DNA of 64,000 nucleotides from Phoronis australis. Its lineage: Eukaryota > Phoronida > Phoronidae. The stretch spans positions 544,137 to 608,136 of the forward strand of contig NMRA01000198.1 in the NCBI GenBank assembly GCA_002633005.1, written 5' to 3'. The translations under genes and the position numbers were made by a program. Shown piece after piece: positions 12,701-27,700 of this stretch; within the stretch, counting starts at the first letter, position 1, and each line of letters opens with the position of its first letter. Below the pieces are notes generated by a model that saw nothing but the letters and a program-made list of their open reading frames with translations, made no database searches and was not told the DNA's origin.

Positions 12701-15700
12701 CATAACTTTCCAGCCACACAACCATAATCTTGTTGTCCAAGGCAACAGAGCTGCTGCTATGACGACCATAACGACGGGCTTTAACTGCAGATGTCGCTCC
12801 AGCCATTGTGGATTCAGCAGTCGGTGTCAAAGCATCACGACTGTCTATTTTAGAGAGAGCATGAGGTCTTTCGAAATCCAACGAGAGTGACTTGGATGTT
12901 AATTTCGGAACCTTGAAGCTTTCTGTGCTTGTGCTGGATTGGAATACCCTGTCTAAAATGTGACAGGCAGACAACTATGAAATGTGTACCCAATCAATGC
13001 ACAAGGTGATTTAATCTGTTGTGACAAAAACTCTGCTCTGAAGCAATGTTATACCGTCTTACAACTCAAATGAGCATTTTGTGACAGTGGAAAGTTTAAG
13101 AATAAAACAACATCATTCTAGCTCGGGTTACTGATCAACTGTGCACCTAGTCTAACTAAACTACAAGAAGAAACCAAGGAAGTGTATTTATATGCGACTA
13201 CGGTTGAAATTGCACAAAAAAGAACAAACACAACTGAGAAGATAAGAAATAAAAGAAAAGTAACAGAAAACAGTTACGTTAAGCATTCCCCAAACCAGCA
13301 GACATGACATGAACCATAAGTAAAATATAACTACAAAGGCAACTGTATGGTTGGACAAACTTTGCAGAATAACTATTTCACCTCATTTTTGACTTGTGCT
13401 ATATAAATGACACATAATAACAGCGAGCTGACAGCAGACAGCAGAAGCTATGGGTGTTTACTGTTTTGATGAGTTCACATGAGATACTACAGTAACTCTC
13501 CATCTACTTCACACATTCACCTCATTTTGCACACTAAAATTATTTTCAAAAACAATATTTCATCTCTCACTTATTTTGCAAGAGGTTACCACAGTCAGTT
13601 TTGCACTCCGAAAAATATCAACGCAAAGTCCAGTCATTAATTCTAGTAATACACACCTCTTTAACAGTGTCTGAACATTGTATAATCACCCCTTAATTCA
13701 TCCACTTAATATCTGATGCTGTTGTAAATATGAGGTGAGAGGTGTAACCTGGACGAGTGTGGTGTCACTCAGAGTCACATGCTCAAAAGAGTGTTTCACC
13801 AACAATAGGGTGAAGTACTCTTATACTGGAACAGCATAACCTAATTTAATTACTCTTAATTGGATCAAATTTGAAAATCATAGGCTGCATTTCAATAAAT
13901 TCACATACGGGCACTTGGCGATGCATGGTTACTCACCACACTCACCAACTATGACGTCCGAATATTCAGTTTATTTGGCACACTCTTTTACCAGGAAAAA
14001 ACATTAACTTCATTTTGCACAAAATAAGTGTAGAATTACCATATGCACTCCACTGCTATCCGTCAAAGTCAGTAGCCTTCAAAGTTATATTAAACTAGTA
14101 TTGCTGTAATACAAACCCATATTGTTGCTGGCTTCAGCAGAGACAGACCGCTGCGATAAGGCAGGCTTCTTGGCAGCTAAAGCTAACACTTGATTCTTTC
14201 TATCAGGGACACCCATGCCAGGTTTGGGTCGCAGCATAGACTTATCTCCGTTCAATGATACTTCACCAGTAAGTGGTAAATCGTTCAACTGGCGTATTTG
14301 ATTGGTTTGCTCAGCCGATGTGGACATGATTTTCGCTGTGTCGTAACTCGACCCCCTTTTATGGGTTACCGGAGAGACCACCACGGGACTATCGTCATTC
14401 ACATTTTTAGTGGACAAAAGTCTAGTGGCATCATAACTTGACCCTCGTCTGTGTATAGGTTCTTTTGGAACAGACAAGAGGACGTCGGATTTACTTGTTG
14501 TCATGTCTGATCTAGATTGGCTGGTACTTGTAGGGTCTTTGGTAACTAGAGGTAAGTATGTGCAGACGGTGAAGCAAAACAAAGTAAAACAAAAATTGAC
14601 TGAAAAACAATGCTCAGCAAGAAAATGGAATCTCAACTCAATGTAGTGACGTGTTTATTAAAATGACCGAGGCAAAGGGACAACAGATTTGGCACCTACA
14701 TAAAATATACTCATTTCATGAAAAAGAAGCTATTTGAATACATTTAGGAAGTACAACGAAAAGGCTTTCATAAAACAGAGGACTGCAAGAGATTATTTTC
14801 ATCATATTAAATAATTATAAATATGTGGGCACATTAAAATTTATCAGACTTATGAAGCCTCAATATCCAGAAACTGCCTTAGCTTGTCATAAGCAAGACA
14901 ACAGAGGCGAGATATCATGCCATGGTAAACAGAAATAATGAGCAAGGGAGTATTGTAGGTGATAGATACGTATATGTGTATGTTTTGTGTATGGTGTATA
15001 AGTATGTGTATGAGCATGGGTCCCATCACTCTCCAGAGGGGCTAATTTATAACTTAATATTACTACGGTAAGACTAGAGAAAAACGATGAGATAAGGTGA
15101 CCAAATTGTTGTCCTGTGGGTAACTTTAGCTCAAGTCCAGCAACTTAACTGTGCACTAGGTCTGTGATTCCATTCACCATTAGAGCGTCCAACAGTGATG
15201 AGTACTAACTACAGAGGATCGTTATAGCCTAGCTTGGAAAAGAGACAATAAAAGCAGAAAAAAGACAGTATTAGCATGCATACCTGCTACAGATGAGAAG
15301 GGGAGCAGTCCAAGAGTTTTAGTATTCACTAATAACTGATGTTTAAGGTATTCACATACCTTCCCAAAAAAATTAGATTTCTCCCAAAAGCAAACTAAAG
15401 GTCATTTGATGCTTGTTGAGTTTTGCATGCAAGGAAACCTCTCAATTAAACGTGAGGATTTAAAAGGTTTGTTTTAATGCACAGAACTAAACTATTATCC
15501 TGTGTTGTGTGTGACTGAAGAACATGTACGCGAGCATCTTAAAACAAATGCTGAACTTCAAAACTTGTGGACTGCTGACAGAAAATCAAACTCCAAAAGA
15601 TACTAAACAGAGCTGAATTAAGAAACTTAAAATGTAAAAATGTAGTGCCATTGTTATATAAATGAAAGCAAAAATAAAAAATAGAGCCACTCAGTCAGAA

Positions 15701-18700
15701 GAGTAACATAGCATGAAGTGTGATACATTGAATATTAGTTACACCCTCTAAGATAGGTCACATAGAGGTCAAAAGGTCAATGCTCAGCCAATCTGCACAC
15801 TATGTGGTTTAGAAACAAAAACTATTCTTCATTTACAAAGGGATTATCTCGCACTTTGAAAAGCATGAAGAAGCAGTTTTTATGTTGTAAAGTTAACAAC
15901 AAAACATGCATTGCGATTGACCACCTCGCAAACAGAAGATATACACATTCTGCAATTAGAGGGCTGTGACCTGCAAACTTTCCAACCGTTCCCCAACAGG
16001 CTACAGCGGACAAGCGGATTTTTTTCAGCAACTGCCACGACAAAAGTGAACAATCTGAGAAAATTCTCATTCCTTATGTACTGTTCAGCTATCATAAACA
16101 ATGCAAATGCTGCCAAGCAATGAAAAATTAAAAATCAAATTTATGCAAAATAATGGCAGATTAACAGTAGTTATGACACAACACATGAAACATACTCGTT
16201 AAAAGCTCACAGCATGCTGAAGAGCTCCATAAATGCTGGACACTTAAAAACAAACACAATATCAGTGAAAGAGCATCAATGAAACACCACTTGTAGTTAA
16301 AAGTTACCTAGACTGGAGTCCGTCATCGATTGTAGCTGATACGTATCCAGTGAAGGAACAATGAAGGCTATTTCAGAACTGACATCAGCCCAGTAAAGGG
16401 CCTGGTGTCGGCCATCATAAAGACTACCCCCAGTGGATGGTGGATAATCCTCTGGAATTATATACAAACTGTAAACGGTTTGTTATGTCATGACCTTTAC
16501 TGTGAAGTCTCACCACTACTCACTGAGGTCTCATTTTTTTCTTGCCTTTGATGAATGTAGTATACATTCAAAGTACTGCGGTTTAATGTAATTTTAAACC
16601 AAATTTTCTGTAGTTTGTTCCTTTGATGACGTCACTCGGGGAGCTACTGCACAGATGCAATCCACACACAAGGAGTATTTTTAGACAATATGTGAAATTC
16701 AGGAAGAAGTTATCCAACAACGAATGTTGTATCGTTTTAAAAAAACTCTGCACCAGGGGGCACTACTGCCGAGTTATACTAAACTGTGAATAGTGCTTTG
16801 TTATAGTGAAGACTATTCGTTATTCCAGACATTCAATGTCAAAGCAGAAACTGTTTTAATAGACAAATCACTCAGACATATTAAGTAAAAAGGCGGAGAG
16901 CAAAAATATAAAATATACCACACAATTAATGTACACAGAGACCCTGATTTTTCACAACTACAGAGAATTAGCAGACTTCATGGAATCCGACTTTTTTGCA
17001 AAATAAGAGGTTTCGAACAGACTTTAAAAATTACTTATAAGTGGATTCCATAATTCTAAATATTTTTGTTCTTTAATTACAAAAAATTATACAATCCATT
17101 AAAAGCCACGATTCTGGCAACAAAGCAATCAATGGTTGTTTTGCAGTGAACATGTTCAAGTAGATGTCAAATCTATCTGAAAGCGGAGATGTTGTTTCCG
17201 ATTTTGAGTAATTTTGGCAATTATTTTGGACTGAAATTGGCAAGATTTTACTGTAAGCAAGTTTGGTTCATCAGGGCAAACAAACTGTTTTCACCAAATA
17301 CCCAACATCTGGCAAGCATGATCTACAACACATCTGCAGTGCACAAAAACACAGGCCCCAAATACAAACTTTTCTCCTTGCTGTCGTCCACAATTCTCCA
17401 ACTTGTGCTGACATGCCCCGTCCATCCTGCGTGTTTATTGACATCTATTGGCCAGCCAAGAGATCGTATGAACTCCAAGAAATGGGGATGAACACTGCCC
17501 TTGTTAGCCTACGGAAATCAAACAATTAAGCAAAATTTGTGTAAAGATGACCATGAAAGTTGGCACAGATGACATATCAGAACAAATGCTGTCACTCTCT
17601 TATTCAAGCCTTAAGAGAAATTGTAAAATTACCCCACACTGATGCGTGTGAGCTTAATTTTGAAGCCAACTTTAACAGTTTTCGATAATAGTTTCCACAA
17701 AATTTATTAATTTAACATTGTACTGTATTTAAAAGTCATAATTTTGATTCATGTTTTGGTGTGGAATCCACTCTTTGGGTTCTTTAATATGGAGAGTTAG
17801 CATTCAACATAATACACGGGAACACGTCTGGACCAACTTCACTGATAGAACACTCCCAGCTAATTTGTAAGTTTGAAGAGAAAAATAAATTAGGAAGATT
17901 CGTGACACACACAGACAAATTCTACACATTTCAGACATCCTTTAAAAACTGTTGCAAAATGAAACAATGACAGTCATGATTATTGTTTTTGTTCGAATTT
18001 CATGAAACTCTGTTACCAGTGTTTCATATTTTTGTCATAAATAAAAGTGGAACTGTTAGCTGTCTCCTAGGAAGCAACATCAATTCAACTAAAAGTCATG
18101 TTCAATACAATTTACAGAACACGTCAAGAACAATCTGACATGCAATTTCCCATCATGACAATGTTGCAATGACAAAAATGCCCATCACGACCATCAGAGT
18201 ACCATGAATGACAGGTCCTATGATGACGGACCATCAGAGCACCATGAACGACAGGTCCTGAAATGACAGACCATCAGAGTACCATGAACGACAGGTCTTG
18301 TGATGACAGATTATCAGAGTACCATGAACGACAGGTCCTGTGATGACAGACCATCCGAGTACCTTGAACACCAGGTCCCGTGATGACGTACCATCAGAAT
18401 ACCATCAACGACAGGTCCTGTGATGACGGACCATCAGAATACCATCAACGACAGGTCGTGTGATGACGGGTCATTACCTATCATGATGAGGAATGTAATT
18501 TTATCCAATTCACGACAGCAACTATTGCTTTATTAAAGGTATACACACCACGTTCTGTAAAATCTCTTGCGGTGTGCATTGACCAGACTTGACGTAGTAC
18601 AGGTGTACTGTGTCATACGTCCGACTGGACACAGCATCCAGCGCCTGAAGACAACCTCTCAGGCCACTAGCAGACGAGCCGTCCAACATGACTAGAGATG

Positions 18701-21700
18701 GGGGGACGCTGCTGTTACTGGCCTCCTGAAAAGGAAAATAATGCAAATGTTTGTTTTTAATGGAGTGTCTTTTTAATTTTTTGTTTAAACAGTTGCTTGT
18801 ATATTCATAGAACGGTTCTATTGAGAGAAAACTAAACTTCAGCACATTTTTATGAAGTGACACTGATTTTGTTATTTGGTGTTACAATTTCTTAAGTTTT
18901 TTAACAAGGCAAGTTAGTATTCAAAGTCTCCCACCATTGTTCTAGGGACAATCAGGAGTTTAATAATTGTTTCTGTGACGACAGTACACTGCAAAGTTGT
19001 TACATTTTTGTTTGACTGACTTCAAAAATGACACCGCAAAAATAGATAAGTAACACACAGAAAAACATTGATATATCTAGACAAGGCAGATTCACCCGTG
19101 CTTATGTATGAAGTTGAGGCACATGAGCAAAAATCATTTTTTCACAAATAGATGCACAGACCACACATATGTAAGGGGAGATCTCATTTATTTTGTGACA
19201 ACAAAGCACCTTCAACGCTTGAAGAGTCAGGAAGCCATAGTGAGACAAGAACAGTCTGGCCGTTTGGTAGTTGGTGGTGGTGCTGAAAGTGTAATGGAGA
19301 ACTATGAGATGCTATGAGATGTTGTGAAGGAAATAGACAGTAAAATACATTTTCTGTCTATTCTTACAAATTTCATAAATCATGATGTTTGATCCAGTTA
19401 CAAAAATCCCTGTTGCTACCTACACAGTTCACTAACAACAGGCCCAAAAACACTGATCAGCTCACTAGTAATGTATGTACCCTGCTTCCCGGAATATGTC
19501 TTTTAAATCGTTTAACTTCACTTGCTAACATGACGTCAGTAGCTGTAAGTTGTTGTGTACTGCTGAGAGGTCGTTGTCATCAAGTGTATAAAATCATGAA
19601 ACTGAGCCCTGATAAAACACAGAGGTCAGAGGTAATGGTAATACTTCACCTAATTAGCATAAAATGTGACAAACAACCAAGTGAAAGTTCATTGTACAAA
19701 ATTTATCAACAAAAATAAAGACTAAAAAAGTTAATAAATCTATTGTTTACCTTGGTTTGCACAAGTCATCATAAGACAATGCTGGTAAATTTATGTTTTT
19801 GCAACAAGATAGACAGCTTTTGAAAAATAAAAAACTATTTTGCCAACTCTTCTTGTACAAAATATTAAGTGATTTTTATTACTGTAGTTTTGGAAGATAA
19901 CTTGCAACATTACTACATTACAGAGTTAAGAAGACGACAGGGACAATCTCTGTTACTTTCACAAAGAGCATACGGTACTTTCACAAACAGCATAAGGTAC
20001 TGACAATACAGCCACTGTTCTCCAGGGGTGTGTTTCATTGCTTCATGAAAAATAACAACTTACGCCAGAAATTTGGTCTAATGCTTCACACAACTATTTA
20101 TTAAATATAATTTAATCTCAATTGAACAAAAACATGCAAAGCCTCTGAGAATATACACACGCTACTTACTGAGATAATTTCTATAAATCATTTTTAGACT
20201 GTGATGCGCTCATAATTACTGGGCCAAACTTTAATTTCGCAATTGTGAGGGACCTTAATATCAAATTTCAGTCTCTTAAAACACTTTCAGTTTGTACCTG
20301 GGTGGTTTGCATTCTGTGTCTGGATTGGGAAATGGTCTGTTCTTACGTCGCTCAGCGGCCCTTTGACTGACCGCCTTTTCAAACTGGACTTGCTGAGCAA
20401 TCATTCCCAGTAACTTCTGATGTTCCTTGTCACGGCTTATCACGGACTTCATCGATGGTATACTTAGATCACTACAAACGTGACATGCAAGATTTTTCAC
20501 AACTTTTGCAGGTCACAATAATTAGAGAGGATTTTTTACCTTCCTATTTAAACATAAGTTGCAACCAGATATTAATCATCACAATTTTTCAACCAAAAGT
20601 TAACAGGCAGAAATGAGTGGAAATTTGATAATCAAAATGGATGTCAATATAAAGTATTTTCAGGTCCGGACAGATATTTTAAGAACTTGAAACAGCCTCC
20701 GTCAAAAATGTTAGGTGCTGCAACAGGCCAAAACTGCAAGATGTAAGTAATACAATCTTTACGTGAAATAATAAAACTAGTAAAACTATAATGACGATCA
20801 TCGGTACTAAAATATATTACAATATCCCCACGCATCGAGCACTGCGCTCTTTCTCAAGGGTGTGCTACAGACTGCAGCACACCCTTGAGAAAAAGCGCAT
20901 CGCTCGATACCTGGGGATATTTTAATATATTTTAGCACCGACGCTCGTCATTTTAGTTTAACTAGTTTTACTATTTTATATTTTTATTCGTCGGTAACTG
21001 CACGGCATTGTAACATCTATTTGATTACAATCTTTATGTGCTTACGGCCAGAAGGGAGCATTAGGCACAGCTGGTAAAACAACACTCACGCTTTGGTTAA
21101 CGGTATGTCATCGACTTCAGGTGGGAAATATCGATGTTGGACGTCAGACTTCCTACCTAATGTATCGCAAGGAGTAGGTCGGCTTGGTGTCTTGACGGGA
21201 ATATTTACAGAACCCTAGAAAATATAGAATGTCACTCATAATGATGTCAAGAACCTTAAAGCCATCTGTGTGTAATGTGAACACTAGCAGTAATCACCAT
21301 GTTTAGCCAAAATGCAACCAAAACTAACCATCACATTTTGTCAAAATCCACACAGTAATAATCGTCATATGTAGACTATCATATTTATTAAGGTAGGTGT
21401 ATACACTGATCAAATCTCCAGGTTCCTAACTAAAATGAGTAAAAAGGGAGTTTTAACTAGTTAGACATGACCCTGAAAGTGACAAAAATCAAAAAAAAAA
21501 TTTTTTTTATGTAGTTCGTTTTTTTAAAAAATCGTATTTTTTAATTTTCAAAAAATCCAATTTTACCTCGATTTTTTTTCAAAATGCACAGGGATCATCA
21601 TCAACTGTTTCCTTACGCAATATTCTACTTATCCATACCAAATATATGTACAAAATCATTATGATCTTGATTTTGTGGCATTTTTTGTGTGAGAGTTGGG

Positions 21701-24700
21701 GCAAGCACGCCACTTTTTGTCATTTGGTCACTTTCCGTCTTATAACTAAANTTTACCTTCCTATTTAAACATAAGTTGCAACCAGATATTAATCATCACA
21801 ATTTTTCAACCAAAGGTTAACAGGCAGAAATGAGTGGAAATTTGATAATCAAAATGGATGTCAATATAAAGTATTTTCAGGTCCGGACAGAATTTTAAGA
21901 ATTTGAGACAGCCTCCGTCAAAAATGTTAGGTGCTGCAACAGGCCAAAACCGCAAGATGTAAGTAATAAAATCTTTATGTGAAATAATAAAACTAGTAAA
22001 ACTAAAATGACGATCATCGGTACTAAAATATATTACAATATCCCTACGTATCGAGCGATGTGCTCTTTCTAAAGGGTGTGCTACAGACTGCAGCACACCC
22101 TTGAGAAAGAGCGCATCGCTCGATACCTGGAGATATTTTAATATATTTTAGCACCGACGCTCGTCATTTTAGTTTTACTAGTTTTACTATTTTATATTTT
22201 TATTCGTCGGTAACTGCACGGCATTGTAACATCTATTTGATTACAATATTTATGTGCTTACGACCAGAAGGGAGCATTAGGCACAGCTGGTAAAACAACA
22301 CTCACGCTTTGGTTAACGGTATGTCATCGACTTCAGGTGGGAAATATCGATGTTGGACGTCAGACTTCCTACCTAATGTATCGCAAGGTGTAGGTCGGCT
22401 TGGTGTCTTGACGGGAATATTTACAGAACCCTAGAAAATATAGAATGTCACTCATAATGATCTCAAGAACCTTAAAGCCATCTGCGTGTAATGTGAACAC
22501 TAGCAGTAATCACCATGTTTAGCCAAAATGCAACCAAAACTAACCATCACATTTTGTCAAAATCCACACAGTAATAATCGTCATCATGTTTATTAACAAA
22601 ATCCACTAGTAAGTTTAGATGCGCAGCAAAATAGTACGAATGTTTATAACTACATTCATTTGTTATACATAGGATTCATTCACAAAGGAAGCAAACAGAC
22701 TGACCTTGGCCCTTGGCTGATGTCGTAACTGCATAGTCCAAGCATGACGACCGAAAGGACCTCGAATCAAAGCAGTCACAGTAGGAAGTGATTCTACAAA
22801 ATTAAGGGACACACTGCAGTGCTTTTAATAGTAAGTACACTCTAGTGAACAGGCCAACTTAGAATATTAAAGTAAAGTGTTGTGAGATGGAGAAAACATC
22901 TGACTCAGTGAAGGTGACTCAGAAAAACTGGAACCCAGATTCGAGGTTGTATATTGAGCATGCACAAGAAAACCATAAAGTAAGATTGTGTAAACATCTC
23001 AGGATGAAAACTAAGTATAACAATTATGTTGGTACACACAATGGCGAATTTTGATTCTGTTTCGAGATAGGAAATGATTCATGTCCTGAAATAAGGTGAT
23101 TACTAACATTTCTAGTTCTCCATGATTGTACTGAATCCTGGTGGAAATAATGGCAGTGTTTTTAACATGCTCAACTACTTCAAACTATTTTATCACACTT
23201 TGAAATTGCAGGTATTGGGAGACTATGAAACCGTGTGCACTTTTAACCCAAGTTCTTGTAAGTACAACATTCCGGGCTCAGGTTTTCAGCTATCCATAGG
23301 GGGTAATCAAATAATTATCTTCTCACCCAGGATGGTAAACCCTTCGTTAAGCTGTGTTTTGTTACACAGTCCAACTGACTAAGAGCAGGGTTCACCAATC
23401 GCTTGCACTGACTTTGCATGTCAGTTTCAAAAGGCTTATTGTGTGTGAATGACACCCGTCCACAATTCTAAGCCACTATGAGGATTAATTACTCCCGCCA
23501 AGCCCAAAATGCACAGTGAAACATTACAAGATTACTTAATTTGTTCATCAGCAAAAAGCAGATCAGATAGCAAAGGGAAATGGCCATAGCAACAGTATCA
23601 AGAATCGTATACGTACGAATTATTAGCCTTCCTACACGCCATATGTTGGTCATATCATATAACCTATAATTAAGTCTGAAAAGGTCAATGACCTGACTAG
23701 AGTTCGAGGTCTGCGATGTCACCAACATAGTGTGTAAGAGGACTCACAATTCTTACCTAACAGATTTATGACAGCACATCTATTATATACAAGTATCAAA
23801 AATTGCATGTTCACCAACCGTTTTGCACAGTAGACGGGTGGTCTATCAATGCCAGAATGATAGAATTCTCCAGCACATAGTATTTGTAGAGATCGTCACG
23901 CTCAGGAACGCTGTCACCATGGCAACGGTTTGCCAGAGCTTCTTCATCCAGCAGGGAGCACAAGGACTCAGGACCACAAGGAGGCGGGAAGGAGCCCTGG
24001 AGAAGCAAGATAAAGTGGCTTTAGACCTGTCACATGGGGTATCCCTTGCACTGTCACCAGTTTGAAACTGGCACATGGTCTGTGAGCAATACAAAAACTT
24101 CTCAACACTTTTACCACATAGAGTTTCATTAAAGTTTGTTTCCCAACATTCAAATCTGACATGTCTAAGTTTGCGACCAAACCTTAAGCGCATGTTGGAA
24201 AACAAAAATGTTGAAATGAAAACAACATTGACTGCTTGAAAACATAATCTGTTGAAAAAATCATACAACAAATGAGAGTTGCTTCTCTTTTCCTGACCAA
24301 TGAAAATGAAGAATAGGCAAAGTGAGAATGAAATAAATAGCTACCTTTGCAACAAAACAATGTTTTTTAACTAACTTCAAGTATTATCCTTGCACTAAAT
24401 TTGTTTACGCTCACAGTTCTACAATTTCAATTTCAACGTGCATCAAAAGGTAAGGATCGAAACTTGGTCGATTGTCGTAATTGGAAGAAGCAGATTCTCA
24501 CACCTGTGTCATTCAACAAACTGTGACAAAATGGTTCCAACTTAGGACACTGAATGACCAAAAATTGAGCTTCCGTTTTTCATTTTTTCAAAAACCACAA
24601 GTAGCATTAAAATGACACTTTTTGGCCATTTCAAGTTCTGTACCATAGCTATGATTAAGCAATATTTTGACAAACCGGGGACAAGTACAACAATGTTAGA

Positions 24701-27700
24701 GCCTTTTTAAATGAAAAGGACAATTCAGGCAATTCTTTTTGTCTGAAAATGGAGAGCTTTTACCAAAGTATATCTGCCACCTACCACTTGGTCTATTATG
24801 GTAGTCAACACAGCCTCAGCAGCGTCCTTGACCCTCATGGATGCAGGCATCAGTTCCTTCTCACCTTTTAGTTTTGGCGGATCACTGGCGCGATTCTGGC
24901 GACAAATACTAATTTAAGGTCACAGCATTCTTGGAAAAATATCAATATTCTACAATCTGGGTCAAAAATAATATCACATCCTACAGTTTTATTTGTTTGC
25001 TACAGGTAGTCGACTTATTTCAAGACCTTTACCATACAAGTCAAAAGAATCTCTTAAGTTCAAGCACTATCTTGCAGGAACTCTTTCTATTACGCAGAAG
25101 ATTGAAAGGTGTTAGAGGCAAATAAGCAGCATCAGAGGATTAAAATTGTGTACATATAAAGGAGACAAAAATATCCATATTATTCCCACCACTGCCAGAA
25201 AAAAATAAAATTGCAATCCACCATTGCTTATTGGCCATCTGTACTTACAGATTGGCAATCGATAACAATGAAATAGAAATCAGCAACATGTAACTGACAA
25301 TGCATAGTAATAAATTGGCAATCCATAACAACGAATTGGCAATCCGTAATAACCGATTGTCAATCTGTTATCACGGACAGGCAATTCATAATAAGAGACT
25401 TTAACTCCCTACTAACACATTCAAATTTTATTTTCTCTGGCACTAATGGGCCTTGGTAGTAACTTGCAAATTGAATACAAAATAATTATCAGGTGTAGCC
25501 TCAGTGGTTCAGTAAGTCAGACCCGCCCCAATGCATTATCTATGACAGTACAAAATTCATTTTAACACCAAAAGACCATTTGAACTCTCTGGTGGTTATG
25601 GATATTTTAACACAAGGTTTTGGAGGGGAGACTTCGTTAACAGTGTATTTTAACAATTATAGCTAGCAATGGGATTCTATTGGCAAATGCATGGACTTAC
25701 TTTCTCATTAATCAGATATTGGAAACAGTAAAAATTTACTACATAACTTTGAGAGTTGCCCAATTCCAAAATGGCATAATTTGTTCAAGTCTATTAGTTT
25801 GAGAATCGATAGAGTGCTGTAGTATTTTTAGTTGTACATTTTTGAAATTCACCAGATAAGAGCAGAATTAGCAACACATTCAGCTGCTGGTCATTAAAAA
25901 ATTGCTTAATACATTTGTATTGCTTTTCAAACATAAAAAGAACTTTGCTTAACGTGATGCATGAAGGCGCTGTTTTACAGTAAGGCGCAGGTTTCGAAAT
26001 GTGTCAGGCGTAGGCTAGAACCAATTTTCTTTGGCCTAATATTTTTTCTATTTGCTAAATCATGTTCAGGAATTCTTGAAACAATGTGTAATTGCAGAAA
26101 CAAGTGTTTGACTGTATGTCCAAACTAACAACAAGAAACAATAACATAAATACAAGACTGGAAGCTAGTCTGTAATGCAATGGGGTGAAACATACAGAGA
26201 ATTTTCATTCAAGATTGAGGAGTACTTTATGACAAATTCAATAGAAGTGGAAAAAATAACAAATAGAATGACATAATTTTCCACTTCAACAGCATCAAAC
26301 TTTAAGCATTTCTAAAAACACATTTCTCAGTAACTGAACGCCACTACAAGTTCAAAAATTTAAGCCACACACAGCGTGCCACTAAAAACTATCAAACTGA
26401 TGCAGAGTCCATTTTAAAGATTCTATTGTAAGTTGGCAAGTTGATGTTCCCAATTTACATCTTCATACTATGCAGTGGTGATCACTGATCATTTCTGCTA
26501 CTGTTCCTGTTCCCAAATTCACCCTCAGCTTCTTCCTTAGATGTTGCAGATGGCAATGTTTAACCTTTTCACACCAATTGTTGAACGTGGCTTTAAATCA
26601 AGCAGTGTTTTCTGATATGCCACATGGTATTTCACAACTTGACCCTGTTATAGTACTAGGAATCCTGCCAGCAACTTTTCGCACCCAAAAATAGCATAGC
26701 CAGATGGATTTAATGAAGGTATTGACAGTTTGAAAATAGCTACAAAATACAGTAATCAAAATACAGCTACTTGCTGTCACATATGACAAAAAACAATTCC
26801 ATGTGAAACTGAGCAGAAACCATCATCTCCTTCATCGAAACTTATGTGGCAAATTTCACGAAGATCTATTACAAAACTTGGCAGAAATTGAGGCAAAAGG
26901 AAAGAATAAATTGCCACTTGGGGATACCACTCCAGTAGTCAAGACTTGTCCCGAAATCAGCGTCAGTGACTCCCCTCAACAGAAGCATATAAAACAAACT
27001 TCATGAAGGTCCATCAAAAACTTGATAGATATTGGAGCACATACAAAAGGAAACAGAATAACCACCAGGGGGAGCTACTGCAGCCAGATCCCTACGAAAA
27101 TCAACATAAGCTGAGCTCTAATCAACATCAGCCATGCTCTCCATGATAGGAACACGTCTGCCACATTTCACATTGATCCTTCCAGTGGTTTGGCGGATAT
27201 TGAAGACAACACCAGAAACAAACTTGAATATTAAAAATAGCCAGCAGGGAGGTGCAGAATACATCAAAACCGTCAGAGATTGACAATGTGTTGCTGCCAT
27301 TCAATAAAAACTCACCAAATTTCGGACAATTACATGGAAAAATTTGGTAGTAGATGCAGATAAAACAGTAAAAAAATAAATTACCACTAGTGGTCACAGC
27401 GGTAGTCAGATACCCCAAAAAGTCGTTTTCATTCAATGTCATCTCCATAGAACACATTCATGAAGATTATGTCAGGGGTTTGGGAGATACAGCAGTGGAG
27501 GCCAGCCACCCAGACAGAGATGACGGCAATACGCATCCATTTACACATATGTGGGTGCAAAGCAAATGCTAAAGGGATTTTCTGAAATAAGAGGCTTGGG
27601 TAGAGTTCAGTAACACTAAGACCTCACTAACAAGCAAGACTTCACAAGATTACACTGAGATATTACCTTTATTTTAAATGAGAGCACTTAATTTTGGATA

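Larger units (their letters stand above)
20535..21369. repeat. Duplicated block around RALGAPB exon 20, copy A
   Basis: Starts TTTACCTTCCTATTTAAACA and matches 21752-22584 almost base for base, including an exon and a foldback element. Copy B begins directly after the N at 21751. Confidence 0.92.
21752..22584. repeat. Duplicated block around RALGAPB exon 20, copy B
   Basis: Begins directly after the N at 21751 with the same bases as copy A. It differs by scattered substitutions and one-base indels, as expected for two alleles. Confidence 0.92.

Noticed and set aside
21806-22096. 96-aa minus-strand frame in the exon-20 block
   Set aside because: Runs through an arm of the foldback element. 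The twin copy has a different frame layout, so it is not conserved coding.
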